The notes under the pieces were generated by a model, which was not told where the DNA came from, did no database searches, and worked only from the letters and a program-made list of their open reading frames with translations. Below are positions 1 through 8,485 of a stretch of DNA of 64,000 nucleotides, one piece after another. Both the position numbers and the translations under genes were made by a program. How positions within the stretch are numbered: the stretch's first letter is position 1; each line of letters starts with the position of its first letter. This DNA comes from a bacterium (GTDB taxonomy: Bacteria; UBA8248): NCBI GenBank assembly GCA_022825065.1, contig JAJDYR010000022.1, positions 223,021 through 287,020 of the forward strand. Reading direction: 5' to 3'.

Positions 1-1
1 G

Positions 2-123
2 GGAGCGTCAAGGCGCTCCGGGCATCATGCCGCACATTCCAGAGCATCTGGTTTTTCTCTTGCCCGGCTCCCGAAAACACCGCGTGAAGAGCGCCCGCTC
101 GCGGTCGGGAGCGTTTCGCTCCT
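2..123. repeat. Two small GGAGCG/CGCTCC hairpins at the left edge
   Basis: The first 145 bases hold no convincing gene. I see two short inverted repeats with the same arms: GGAGCG/CGCTCC near positions 2-19 and GGGAGCG-TTT-CGCTCC near 107-122. They could be remnants of a small repeat or part of the 3' region of a gene outside the window. No function is claimed. Confidence 0.35.
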
Positions 124-145
124 CATGCAAGAACCAAAGAGACGC

Positions 146-180
146 AAAAAAAGCCGAAGCAATGCGCCCCGGCTTTTTTC
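146..180 (-). terminator. Rho-independent terminator of the desaturase gene
   Basis: The stem AAAAAGCCG / CGGCTTTTT (148-156 with 170-178) has a 13-base loop and an A-run on the left that reads as a T-run on the minus strand. It lies 11 bases beyond the stop of the minus-strand desaturase. The T-run on the right means it could also stop a transcript entering from the left. Confidence 0.8.
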
Positions 181-190
181 GAGTTGTCTT

Positions 191-1597
191 CTATACCGCA
201 GAGGAAATGACGGGCCTTTCGATTCCCTTGAACGCAACCGCAATCTCATCAGCCGCCTTGGAGGCCGCATCGCTCGCTTCCTGCGCGAGCGACCTCGCTC
301 TTTCAGCCGCCTGATGGGCGGATTCCGTCGCCCTGTCCTTCGCATCCGCCAGATACGCGCTCGCCTGTGCGGAGAACTCGCCGGCTTCCGCCGCGGCGTA
401 TTTGGCCTGTTCGACGGCCGCCATCGCCATGTCCTTGCCCTTCTCCAGCATCTGGCGAACGGCCTGATCGGCGTCGTCTTTCTTGTGTTTCAGCGCAACG
501 GAGGCGTGCGAGAGCGCCGCGTCGACCGATTCCATGGCCTTCCGGGCCGATTCCACCGCGGCCTCGCTCGCTTCCGTCAAAGAGGGCATTTCAGGGACTT
601 CGAGCGGCATCGTGGGGTCGGTCATCGTGTGGAGCACTTCGGCGCGGGCGTCCTCTGTATCCAACCTTCTCGCCTCGGAGGCGCGCAAGCCCTCCTCGTC
701 CACCATGATGTCGAGTCTTTTCGCCACGACCCGCTGGCTCGGCTCCCTCACCCCCCAGACAAGACCGAAGAGTTCCATGATCTTGATGAGCCGGTAGGTG
801 ATGTCCACCTCGAACCACCTCTGGCCGTGGGCGGCCGAGCGCTGGTCCGCATGGTGGTTGTTGTGCCAACCCTCGCCGAAGGAGAAGATCGCGACGAGCC
901 AGTTGTTGGTGCTCTCCTCGTCCGTGTTGTAGTTGCGGTAGCCGAAGGTGTGCGTCACCGAATTCACCGCCCAGGTGCAGTGCCACAAAACGACCGTTCG
1001 CACGAACACGCCCCAGACGAGCCAGGACATGCCCAGACCGCCGTACACTTCCCCGGCGAAGTAAATGGCGACCGCCGTCAGGACATAGATGGGGAAAAAG
1101 AACATGTCGAAAAAGCGCTGCCACTTGTCGCGGTGCAAATCCTTGGCGAAGCGCGAATACTCCTGGTAGGTGTGCGCGTCCGGCAGGCTGACGAAAAGCC
1201 ATCCGGCGTGCGCCCAAAGAAAATTCACGAGCGGGGAATGGGGGTCCGGCTCCTCGTCCGATTCCTTGTGGTGAATGCGGTGCATCGCCACCCATTCGAT
1301 GGGCCCGCTCTGAAGCGCCTGGCAGGCGCAGAAAGTCAGGAAATACTCCACCGGCTTGTACGTCTGGAAACTCCTGTGCGTCAGGAGCCGGTGGTAGGCC
1401 ATCGTCACGCCCACCATTCCGGCGACGAAATACATCACGATTCCCAACACGAGGCCGGAAACGCTGAAATAGCTCGAGTCGAAAGCCATCAGGGCGAGCA
1501 GATGGATCACCCCGATGATGAAAATCGTCTCCCACTGCAGCTTTCTTTCGGCTTTTCGGTGAATCGCGAGGCTGGGTTTCTGCGGCGCGGTAGACAA
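191..1597 (-). CDS. Membrane fatty acid / acyl-CoA desaturase with Ala-rich C-terminal tail
   Basis: This 468-residue protein is an integral-membrane di-iron desaturase of the stearoyl-CoA delta-9 (Ole1/DesC) family, which introduces a double bond into acyl chains at the membrane. All three His boxes are present: HRLLTH (about 69-74), HRIHH (106-110) and HNNHH (245-249), with hydrophobic segments around 25-65 and 165-205. Unusually, after about residue 310 comes a roughly 150-residue Ala/Glu/Lys-rich segment with no Gly or Pro breaks, predicted as a long amphipathic helix resembling phasin or apolipoprotein-like repeats. The start is TTG, chosen because GGGGGAAA lies just upstream. It has its own terminator, so it is probably monocistronic. 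The family assignment is firm; the substrate (CoA, ACP or phospholipid) is not determined. Confidence 0.92.
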   Translation of the reverse strand: MSTAPQKPSLAIHRKAERKLQWETIFIIGVIHLLALMAFDSSYFSVSGLVLGIVMYFVAGMVGVTMAYHRLLTHRSFQTYKPVEYFLTFCACQALQSGPIEWVAMHRIHHKESDEEPDPHSPLVNFLWAHAGWLFVSLPDAHTYQEYSRFAKDLHRDKWQRFFDMFFFPIYVLTAVAIYFAGEVYGGLGMSWLVWGVFVRTVVLWHCTWAVNSVTHTFGYRNYNTDEESTNNWLVAIFSFGEGWHNNHHADQRSAAHGQRWFEVDITYRLIKIMELFGLVWGVREPSQRVVAKRLDIMVDEEGLRASEARRLDTEDARAEVLHTMTDPTMPLEVPEMPSLTEASEAAVESARKAMESVDAALSHASVALKHKKDDADQAVRQMLEKGKDMAMAAVEQAKYAAAEAGEFSAQASAYLADAKDRATESAHQAAERARSLAQEASDAASKAADEIAVAFKGIERPVISSAV

Positions 1598-1925
1598 ATT
1601 ATTTCCCCCATTCTCAAATATCTGTCTGGGTATCGTGGAACTTCATTTTAGATATGATCGGGCGATGTGCCGAGACAACTGTTCATCGACCTCAGACACT
1701 GTGATGATTCGCGGTTATCATGGGCCAGAAGCAAGCAGAAATCAAGCCCCCCAGAAGAAACCACTCCCCCTGAAGCCGAATCTTTCACTCGTTTTCACCA
1801 AAGCCGATCGTGTGGGTTCGACACATGGCAAGCAAGGAGAATTCGGTGATCCGCATTGTCATTTTGCCGATTCTCCCGTAAGAAACGAATTTCATAACCA
1901 CACGTCATCCTGCGAGGAGAACACC
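1598..1925. other. Divergent intergenic region (desaturase / hydrolase)
   Basis: The 328 bases lie between two divergent genes and should carry both promoters. Open frames here are in poor codon context and lack homology I recognise. I see a GAGGAGA ribosome site directly before 1926 but no promoter I would defend. Confidence 0.5.
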
Positions 1926-2810
1926 ATGCCCGAAGTGAGAACAAACGGCGTCAGTCTGTATTACGAAGCCAGCGGCGAGGGCGCTCCCGTCGTCTTCGTT
2001 CATGAATTCGCAGGCGACTGCCGCAGCTGGGAGGACCAGGTTCGCTATTTCAACCGCAGGTACAGGGTCATCACCTACAACGCGAGAGGATTCCCGCCCT
2101 CCGAAGTGCCTGAAGACCCATCGCAATACAGCCAGGACATCGCCGTGAACGACCTGGCCGGCCTCATCAGGGATCTGGGCCTCGCGCCCGCCCACGTCGT
2201 GGGGCTTTCGATGGGCGGCTATGCGACGCTCCATTTAGGCCTCCGGCACCCGGAACTCACCCGCTCCATCGTCGTGGCAGGCTGCGGCTACGGCTCCGAG
2301 ATGGATCAGCGCGAACGATTCCAGAAAGACGCGAACGAAGTGGCCGACAGGTTCCTGAACGAGAGCATGGATACGTTCGGCCCCGTCTATACCGCCGGCC
2401 CCACGCGCATGCAACTGAAGAGAAAGGACATGACCGGCTATCAGAAATTCATCGACCATTTCATGAGCCATTCCCCCCTGGGCTGCGCCAACACGATGCG
2501 CGGGGTGCAAAGCGCGAGACCTTCGGTCTATGAACTCGAAGAACAGATGAAGAACTGCTCCGTCCCAACGCTCGTTCTCACCGGAGACGAAGACTTTCCC
2601 TGTCTGGAACCCGGACTGTTCATGAAGCGCAACATCCAGACGGCCGCCCTCGTCACCTTCCCCAATTCCGGCCACCTCATCAACCTCGAAGAACCCGCCA
2701 TGTTCAACCGGGTCGTTCTCGAGTTCATCACCGAGGTGGATGCCGGACGCTGGCCGACGCGCGACCCGCTTTCGATGGGAGAATCCGCGCTCCTGCCGGA
2801 TGAGGAATAG
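1926..2810 (+). CDS. Alpha/beta-fold hydrolase
   Basis: The 294-residue protein belongs to the alpha/beta hydrolase superfamily (esterase / lactonase / 3-oxoadipate enol-lactonase type). The nucleophile elbow is GLSMGGY (about residue 90). A late acidic residue sits in GDEDFPC, and the catalytic His is in NSGHLINLEEP near the C-terminus; an oxyanion-hole-like VHEFAGD follows strand 3. The start at 1926 is preferred to an upstream in-frame extension because of the GAGGAGA site eight bases before it and because family homology begins here. Only 22 bases separate it from the following SDR gene, so they are probably cotranscribed, with a Rid protein next. The substrate is unknown. Confidence 0.85.
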   Translation: MPEVRTNGVSLYYEASGEGAPVVFVHEFAGDCRSWEDQVRYFNRRYRVITYNARGFPPSEVPEDPSQYSQDIAVNDLAGLIRDLGLAPAHVVGLSMGGYATLHLGLRHPELTRSIVVAGCGYGSEMDQRERFQKDANEVADRFLNESMDTFGPVYTAGPTRMQLKRKDMTGYQKFIDHFMSHSPLGCANTMRGVQSARPSVYELEEQMKNCSVPTLVLTGDEDFPCLEPGLFMKRNIQTAALVTFPNSGHLINLEEPAMFNRVVLEFITEVDAGRWPTRDPLSMGESALLPDEE

Positions 2811-2832
2811 CATTCAACATCAAGGAGAAGAC

Positions 2833-3594
2833 ATGCCGGGCAAGCTGGAGGGAAAAAGAACGATTATTACGGGCGCCTCATCCGGTATCGGCGCGGCCAT
2901 CGCGCGCAGATTCAGCGCGGAGGGCGCATCCATCTGGGCGGCGGGCGGCTTCAACCAGGAGCGCCTCGACGGAATCATCGCCGATTGCAGCGCGGGAGGC
3001 GGCAAAATCGACGGACGGTGCTACGACTTGAGAGACGCGAGAAAAGCAAACGACCTCATGAGCGATGGCGCGCAATTCCTGGGCGGTCTCGACATCATGG
3101 TGAACTGCGCCGCCATGCGGGGGCACAAGAGTTTTTTGGAGTTCACCGACGAGCAGATAGACGAGTTGTATGAGGTGAACGCGAAATCCGTGTTCATCGC
3201 CACGCGCGAGGCGGCCAGGCTCATGGCGCCCCGGGGCAAGGGAAAGATCCTGATGATAGGCTCCATCGACGGGGAGCGCGGGGTTCCCGGCAACGCGCTC
3301 TACTGCGCCACGAAGACCTCCATGCACAACCTGACGCGCGCCCTGGCCGTGGAACTCGGCCCTCTCGGGCTTCGCGTCAACTGCCTCATGCCGGGAACCA
3401 CCGAGAGCGAGCGCGTGAAGGAAATTCACATCAACGACCCCGAGCGCGCCAGGGCGAAACTGCCCCGGATACCGGTGAACCGCTTTGCGACTCCCGAGGA
3501 GATGGCCGAAGTCTCGCTCTTCATGGTTTCGGAGGCGAACGATTTCATGAACGGCGCCTTCATCTCATGCGACGGCGGCACACTGGCGATGTAG
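2833..3594 (+). CDS. SDR family oxidoreductase
   Basis: This is a classical short-chain dehydrogenase of 253 residues. The Rossmann dinucleotide motif TGASSGIG is at about 15-22, the NCAA motif at about 92, the catalytic Ser in IGSIDG, and the Tyr/Lys pair in YCATK at about 157. The C-terminal segment ends in the usual ISCDGGTLAM pattern. An AAGGAGAAG ribosome site precedes the ATG at 2833. FabG-like sequence suggests reduction or oxidation of a hydroxy/keto group with NAD(P)H. The flanking hydrolase and Rid protein suggest a small catabolic operon, but the substrate cannot be named. Confidence 0.9.
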   Translation: MPGKLEGKRTIITGASSGIGAAIARRFSAEGASIWAAGGFNQERLDGIIADCSAGGGKIDGRCYDLRDARKANDLMSDGAQFLGGLDIMVNCAAMRGHKSFLEFTDEQIDELYEVNAKSVFIATREAARLMAPRGKGKILMIGSIDGERGVPGNALYCATKTSMHNLTRALAVELGPLGLRVNCLMPGTTESERVKEIHINDPERARAKLPRIPVNRFATPEEMAEVSLFMVSEANDFMNGAFISCDGGTLAM

Positions 3595-3677
3595 CCTCAC
3601 TGCGACCCCCGGGAAAAGGAATACCCCACCCATACGAGAGCATCACGATTCGCCAACCCACGGAGGTTTGTCGAGCA

Positions 3678-5048
3678 ATGAAGAAAACCCCTGTCGTTTG
3701 TGAGGATGTCACGCCCGCTTTCCCGTCCTACCCGGTGGCGGTCAGGGCCGGTGAACTTCTGTTCGTCTCGGGTTTAAGGCCCGCCGGCCCGGCGGGTTTC
3801 GCGGACCTGCCCGAAGCGGGCCGCGAGCAGATGCAGGGCTACCCGCTCGCCGACCTCACCGAAGGCCGCGTAGTCGCCGATTCCTGGGCGGTGCACGACA
3901 GCCTCGAGAAAATTCTCGTCGCGGCGGGCACGCACCGCGACCAGGTGCTGCGCCAGCACATCTGGCAGCGCGACAAGCGCTATTTCCCCAGCTACGAACA
4001 CGTCCGGGTGCATTGGCAGCCGACGCCCGCGCCCAGCAGCGGACTGGGCGTGACGGACGTCATCGGACGCGGCAGGCACTGGATCGGGGTCGACGCCATC
4101 GCCGCCTGCACGCAAGAAGGCGGCGTGTTCGGCGAACGCCAGGTGCTGACCGACGTCTACAATCCGGACCTGCCCGCGGCCTCGCACTACTGCCAGGCGA
4201 TACGCTCTGGCCCCTTCGCCTTCTTCGCGGGCCACATCCCCATCAAGACCGCAGAGCCCGGAAAACCGCTGGTCAACTCTTATGACGACGTGCCGGAGGA
4301 GGGTCGTTTCCTCTCGACGGGGCGCAGCCACCCGGACAGCCGCCACGGCCCCATCGCGTCGCAGACCTGGTACGTCTACAACGAACTGAGTCGAACGCTC
4401 GCGGGCCACGGCATGGATATGGAAGACGTCGTGAACGTGTCGATTTTCCTGGGCGACCTGCGCGATTTTTCCACGTTCCACCGGGTGCACAACCATTTCT
4501 TCCCCGAAGTCCAGCCGTCGCTTTGCGTCGTGGGATTCGACGAGGTGGGCCACCGCGGCACGCGCATCGAGATCGAAATCACCGCCATGGACCGGCGCAG
4601 CGGTCTTGCCCGTCAATCATTCCCCTGGCAAGGAGCGGCGCCCTTCGCGGCTCCCGCCGTCACGCAGGCGGGGCCGGTTTGTTACCTCTCGGGCATGGTG
4701 GGCGTCGATGAGGCGGGAGCGGTCGTCCGGAGCGCGGACGCCCTTCCCGAAGCGGGGCGGCGCGCCGTGTCGCCGATGGAAGATATAGAGCGGCGGCCGG
4801 GTCTCGCCGCGCAATGCTGGATGGCGTGGGAGCAGCTGCGCGCAAGCGCTTCAGGTGCGGGGATGGAACTGGCGGACATCGCCATGACAAGGGTGTATCT
4901 CTCCGACCCGGCGGATCTTGTGGTCTACGAGGCGGTTCGCGAGACCTTCATCGACGAGGACCTGCCCGCGTTCGAGTGCGTGATCGTGCATGGCCCCGGC
5001 CCTGTCGCGGAAGCGCTGGTCCAGATCGATGCCATTGGTGTGAAATAA
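3678..5048 (+). CDS. Three-domain RidA/YjgF-family protein
   Basis: The 456-residue protein contains three consecutive Rid (YjgF/YER057c/UK114) domains, whereas the usual protein is a single domain of about 130 residues that trimerises. Each repeat shows the family pattern of a GxLLFVSG / FAFFAGH / VCYLSGM strand followed by a helix with a W..Y.ELS-like segment, and strands ending VxIEIxA or VQIDAIG. They span about 10-155, 165-320 and 325-456. Canonical RidA hydrolyses reactive enamine/imine intermediates from PLP enzymes; a tandem trimer could form one pseudo-trimeric ring. The start at 3678 is the first ATG in good context (GGAGGTT upstream). Activity is inferred from family only. Confidence 0.85.
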   Translation: MKKTPVVCEDVTPAFPSYPVAVRAGELLFVSGLRPAGPAGFADLPEAGREQMQGYPLADLTEGRVVADSWAVHDSLEKILVAAGTHRDQVLRQHIWQRDKRYFPSYEHVRVHWQPTPAPSSGLGVTDVIGRGRHWIGVDAIAACTQEGGVFGERQVLTDVYNPDLPAASHYCQAIRSGPFAFFAGHIPIKTAEPGKPLVNSYDDVPEEGRFLSTGRSHPDSRHGPIASQTWYVYNELSRTLAGHGMDMEDVVNVSIFLGDLRDFSTFHRVHNHFFPEVQPSLCVVGFDEVGHRGTRIEIEITAMDRRSGLARQSFPWQGAAPFAAPAVTQAGPVCYLSGMVGVDEAGAVVRSADALPEAGRRAVSPMEDIERRPGLAAQCWMAWEQLRASASGAGMELADIAMTRVYLSDPADLVVYEAVRETFIDEDLPAFECVIVHGPGPVAEALVQIDAIGVK

Positions 5049-5077
5049 AAAGACAGTCGCGACGACGTTTCGCGGGG

Positions 5078-5761
5078 TCAGAACCAGGCCCACAAATCTT
5101 CTTTTGCGCGCAGCTCCTCGCTCGCGCCGTCGAACACCACGCGCCCGCCCTTGAGCACGATGGCCCGCTCGACGACGTCCAGGGCGGCGAGCACGTTCTG
5201 CTCGACGAGGATCAGCCCGGTGCCGAGCTCCGAGTTGATGCGCGAGAGCGAGCCCAGCACGTTTTTCACGATTGCAGGCGCGAGACCGGCGGTCGGCTCG
5301 TCGAGCAGGAGGATTTGCGGCCGCGTCATCAAGGCCAGCGCGACCGCGAGCATCTGCTGCTCTCCACCGCTCATGTCGCCTGCGAACTGGTCCTGGCGTT
5401 CCCGCAGCAACGGAAAAAGGGCATAGGCCTCCTCGAGAAACGAGGAGTCTGACTTCGAACCCGCAATGTGGAGATTCTGCTCGACCGTGAGGTTCGGAAA
5501 AACGTTCTGGACCTGCGGCACGAAGCCGATTCCCAGCATGACGTTGCGGTGAACCTGATCGGCGACTATCGGCGAACCATCAAAAGCCACGGCGCCCGAG
5601 ATATCCCTGACGCCGCCGACCAGGCATTTGAGAAGCGTCGACTTGCCCGAACCGTTATGGCCGAAAATCCCCATCCGCACGCCGGTATCGAAAGACAGCG
5701 ACACGTCGTTCACGGCGACAAGCGGCCCGTAGCGGGCCGTGAGGTTTTGGATTTCGAACAT
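5078..5761 (-). CDS. livF: Branched-chain amino acid-type ABC transporter ATP-binding protein (LivF)
   Basis: This 227-residue ABC ATPase has Walker A GHNGSGKST, signature MSGGEQQML and Walker B ILLLDEPTAGL. Its length and short C-terminus match LivF, one of the two ATPases energising high-affinity uptake of branched-chain amino acids or related solutes. It is the last gene of a complete minus-strand operon (receptor, LivH, LivM, LivG, LivF) and converges on the Rid gene with a 29-base gap. The solute could also be an amide, urea or aromatic acid, because these systems are often recruited to other substrates. Confidence 0.92.
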   Translation of the reverse strand: MFEIQNLTARYGPLVAVNDVSLSFDTGVRMGIFGHNGSGKSTLLKCLVGGVRDISGAVAFDGSPIVADQVHRNVMLGIGFVPQVQNVFPNLTVEQNLHIAGSKSDSSFLEEAYALFPLLRERQDQFAGDMSGGEQQMLAVALALMTRPQILLLDEPTAGLAPAIVKNVLGSLSRINSELGTGLILVEQNVLAALDVVERAIVLKGGRVVFDGASEELRAKEDLWAWF

Positions 5762-5777
5762 TGCGCTCTCTCGATTC

Positions 5778-6545
5778 CTACGGGTGTTCGCCGCCGAAAT
5801 ACAGGTCCGTCAGCTGCGAATCGCGCGTGAGTTCGTCGACGGAGCCGCTGGCGAGAACACATCCGTTGAACATGAATACCGTGCGATCGCTGATGTCGCG
5901 TATGAACGAGATGTTGTGCTCCACCACGCAGACCGCACGCCCGGCCTGGGCTTCTTCGCGGATGACGCGGATGATCGTCTCATACGCCTGCCCTTCGACG
6001 CCCGCCATGGGTTCATCCAGCAACAGGCACGCCGCGTCGCTCATCAGCGCCCGGGCGAGGCCGATCCGCTTCTGCTGGCCGTAGGAGAGTTCGATCGCCA
6101 TCTCGTGCATCTTGTCAGCGAGACCCACCCGCTCGAGAAGCACCATGGCCTTCTCCGTAGCTTGCTGGCGGAAGGCGTCGACCGAGCGGCGGCGGAACAG
6201 AATGCGCGCCAGCGATTCTCCGGGGTAGCGCCGCGTCGCTATCAGCAGGTTGTCGATCACCGACATCGAGTGAAACATGCGGGTGTTCTGCCAGGTTCGG
6301 GCCAGCCCGATCCGCGCACGGTGGTGCATGGGCAGTTGATCCACGCGATGGCCTTCCAGGGTGATTGAACCCGCATCGGGGGGGATCACGCCCGAGATCA
6401 GGTTGAACAAAGACGTCTTGCCCGCCCCGTTGGGACCGATGAGGCCGACGATCTCGCCCGCCTCGAAGCTCAGGTTGACGTCGTCCGCCACCACGATTCC
6501 GCCAAAGCTCTTGTGCAGATCCTCGATCCGGACGATTGCGCTCAT
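5778..6545 (-). CDS. livG: Branched-chain amino acid-type ABC transporter ATP-binding protein (LivG)
   Basis: A 255-residue ABC ATPase with Walker A GPNGAGKTS, signature LSYGQQKRIG and Walker B CLLLDEPMAGVE. The LivG-type C-terminus is present, with the switch His in VVEHN. The ATG at 6545 overlaps the LivM stop (ATGA), indicating translational coupling. A longer open frame upstream of this start lies inside livM out of frame and is not part of the protein. It pairs with LivF as the ATPase heterodimer under the LivHM permease. Confidence 0.93.
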   Translation of the reverse strand: MSAIVRIEDLHKSFGGIVVADDVNLSFEAGEIVGLIGPNGAGKTSLFNLISGVIPPDAGSITLEGHRVDQLPMHHRARIGLARTWQNTRMFHSMSVIDNLLIATRRYPGESLARILFRRRSVDAFRQQATEKAMVLLERVGLADKMHEMAIELSYGQQKRIGLARALMSDAACLLLDEPMAGVEGQAYETIIRVIREEAQAGRAVCVVEHNISFIRDISDRTVFMFNGCVLASGSVDELTRDSQLTDLYFGGEHP

Positions 6546-7456
6546 TCCGCATCCCTCCTCGCCCTGAAGGCCGCGCTCGCGCTCCAGGCCTCGAGCCCTC
6601 CGCCGCCCCTGGTGCCTCCCGTCAGGCCCTGGGGCCGGGCGAAGAGGAAGAATATGACGAGCGTCGTATAGATGACGCCCTGTAGCGGCGCCATGATGGA
6701 GACGGGCAGACCGAGAAACGTGATGGCCTGCGGAAGGGTCGTCAGGAGCACCGCGCCCACCAGGGGGCCCCAGGTCGTGGCGGCGCCGCCCACGACCACC
6801 ATCGTCAGCAGGGCCGCTGAGGTGAATATCCCGAACTGCTCGGGCGTGACGTAGGCGAAGTAATGCGCATACAGCGCGCCCGCGAGGCCGGCCATGCCCG
6901 AGCCGATGGCGAACAGGACGATCTTGATGTTCATCGCGTTGCGGCCCAGGGCGCTGAAGGCTTCCTCGTCGTTGCGCATGGCGGTGATGGCCCGCCCGTA
7001 ATCCCCCTCGACGATCCAGCCCACCAGCATAACCGCGCAGGCGGCGACGACCGCGATGAGCAAGACGAAGACGAGGCTTCTCGACGGGCCTTCGTTCAGC
7101 ACCGGAATGTTGGTCAGCCCGCCGGCCGCGCCTGTGAATTCGAGGTTGTTGATGACGTGCAGGATACCCAACTGGAACCCGATGCTGGCGATGACGAGGT
7201 AATCGCCCGACACGCGAAGCGAGGGCAGCGAAACGCCGAACGATAACACCATCGCGATTCCTGCCCCCATCAGGATAGAGAGCGGAACCGGAATTTGTAA
7301 GTGAATCGCCAGAAGCCCCGAGCAATAGGCTCCGATGGCGTAGAAGATGGGATGGGCGACGCTCATCAGCCCGCCGTATCCCAGAATGAGGTTGAAGCTC
7401 GTAGCGAGGATCACGTTGATCCCGATGAGCACCATGACGGTGAGGATGTATTCCAT
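6542..7456 (-). CDS. livM: Branched-chain amino acid-type ABC permease (LivM)
   Basis: The 304-residue, very hydrophobic protein has about nine predicted membrane segments. The LivM hallmark is GYGGLMSVAHPIFYAIGAYCSG-like N-terminal sequence (split here for length), and the EAA-like loop is GRAITAMRNDEEAFSALGRN at about 175-194. It forms the membrane channel with LivH and couples to LivG and LivF. It begins seven bases after the LivH stop. The extended hydrophilic C-terminal tail (residues about 280-304) is Gly/Arg/Ala rich, typical of variable LivM ends. Confidence 0.92.
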   Translation of the reverse strand: MEYILTVMVLIGINVILATSFNLILGYGGLMSVAHPIFYAIGAYCSGLLAIHLQIPVPLSILMGAGIAMVLSFGVSLPSLRVSGDYLVIASIGFQLGILHVINNLEFTGAAGGLTNIPVLNEGPSRSLVFVLLIAVVAACAVMLVGWIVEGDYGRAITAMRNDEEAFSALGRNAMNIKIVLFAIGSGMAGLAGALYAHYFAYVTPEQFGIFTSAALLTMVVVGGAATTWGPLVGAVLLTTLPQAITFLGLPVSIMAPLQGVIYTTLVIFFLFARPQGLTGGTRGGGGLEAWSASAAFRARRDAE

Positions 7457-7463
7457 TTCCGGC

Positions 7464-8411
7464 TCAGTCTCCCGCAGGGTCAGCCACCGCCACGGCGGCG
7501 GAGCGTCCCGATGGTCTCACCAGCCCGCTCAGCTTGCGCGGCAAGGCGAATCCGCGCGGGAAGAAGATGATGACGACGAAGATCAGGATATAGGCGAGCA
7601 GCGCCTGCCATTTGGAGGCGATGACGAGGATGCTGAAAGCCTGTATGAGGCTCAGCGCGACCGCCGCGATCCCGGCGAGAAAGATGTTGCCGATGCCGGC
7701 CAGAATCGTCGCGATGACGGCGAAGATCAACAGATGCTGGAGCGGCGTGGAGGGAAACAGCGCCGCCTTGGTCCCGAAAAGATACATGCCGGCGGTGATG
7801 AGCACCGCGGCGATGGAGATCGAAACGCCGTAGGCGCGCTTTCGGCTGATGCCGTATATTTCGGCCAGATTCTCGTTATCGGCGACGGCGATCAGATACC
7901 GGCCGTAGCGCGTGCGGTGGATGAACAGGTAGAGGAGCAGCATCAGTACCGCCGTCACCGCGATCGCCATCAGGTCCCAGTGGCTGATCGCAATGCCGGA
8001 GTATAGGTCGACGGGCCACAACAGGCTCGGGTAAAGCGTCTGCGGTTCGGTTCCGAAGACCAGTTCCATGAGATAGACCGAGAACTCCGAAAACACGATC
8101 GTGAAGATGAACAGTGTCAGGATCGAGGAGTTGCGGTCGCGGAACACCATGAAGGCATAGCGCTCGAGGGCGAGCGATACGGCGAGCGTTATCAGGAGTC
8201 CGAAAACCAGGGCGGGAACCAGCGGCAGACCCCAGTGCCGGAACGCCACGAGCAGGGAGTAATAGGCGAACACCATCACCCCGGCCTGGGCGAAGTTCCA
8301 TATCTTGTTGACCTTGAGAACGAGCGAGAAGGCGACCGCGAACAGGCAGTAATAGGTCGCGGCGGCGAAACCCGTCCACAGGAGCTGACCCAAAATCCCC
8401 CAGGTCAGCAT
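7464..8411 (-). CDS. livH: Branched-chain amino acid-type ABC permease (LivH)
   Basis: The 315-residue permease has about eight membrane segments. It carries the LivH pattern NFAQAGVMVFAYY near residue 38 and the coupling loop YLIAVADNENLAEIYGIS around 175-192. It is the first permease after the receptor gene, which starts 75 bases upstream on the minus strand. The C-terminal tail after about 285 is hydrophilic. Function follows from family and from the complete operon order. Confidence 0.92.
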   Translation of the reverse strand: MLTWGILGQLLWTGFAAATYYCLFAVAFSLVLKVNKIWNFAQAGVMVFAYYSLLVAFRHWGLPLVPALVFGLLITLAVSLALERYAFMVFRDRNSSILTLFIFTIVFSEFSVYLMELVFGTEPQTLYPSLLWPVDLYSGIAISHWDLMAIAVTAVLMLLLYLFIHRTRYGRYLIAVADNENLAEIYGISRKRAYGVSISIAAVLITAGMYLFGTKAALFPSTPLQHLLIFAVIATILAGIGNIFLAGIAAVALSLIQAFSILVIASKWQALLAYILIFVVIIFFPRGFALPRKLSGLVRPSGRSAAVAVADPAGD

Positions 8412-8485
8412 GGCTTGACTTCACGCACGATAAAATCCCGGTGGGCGCGCCCGGCGGCTCGCCCACGCAGAGGAAGCATACGGGA

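Noticed and set aside
125..1651. 508-codon plus-strand open frame opposite the desaturase
   Set aside because: It is the antisense of a clearly conserved desaturase and is Arg/His-rich as shadows of GC-rich genes are.
1635..1925. In-frame upstream extension of the alpha/beta hydrolase
   Set aside because: There is no homology or signal peptide, and a strong ribosome site marks the ATG at 1926.
6546..7325. N-terminal extension of LivG
   Set aside because: The stretch is out-of-frame livM sequence; the ATG at 6545 overlaps the livM stop in the usual ATGA manner.
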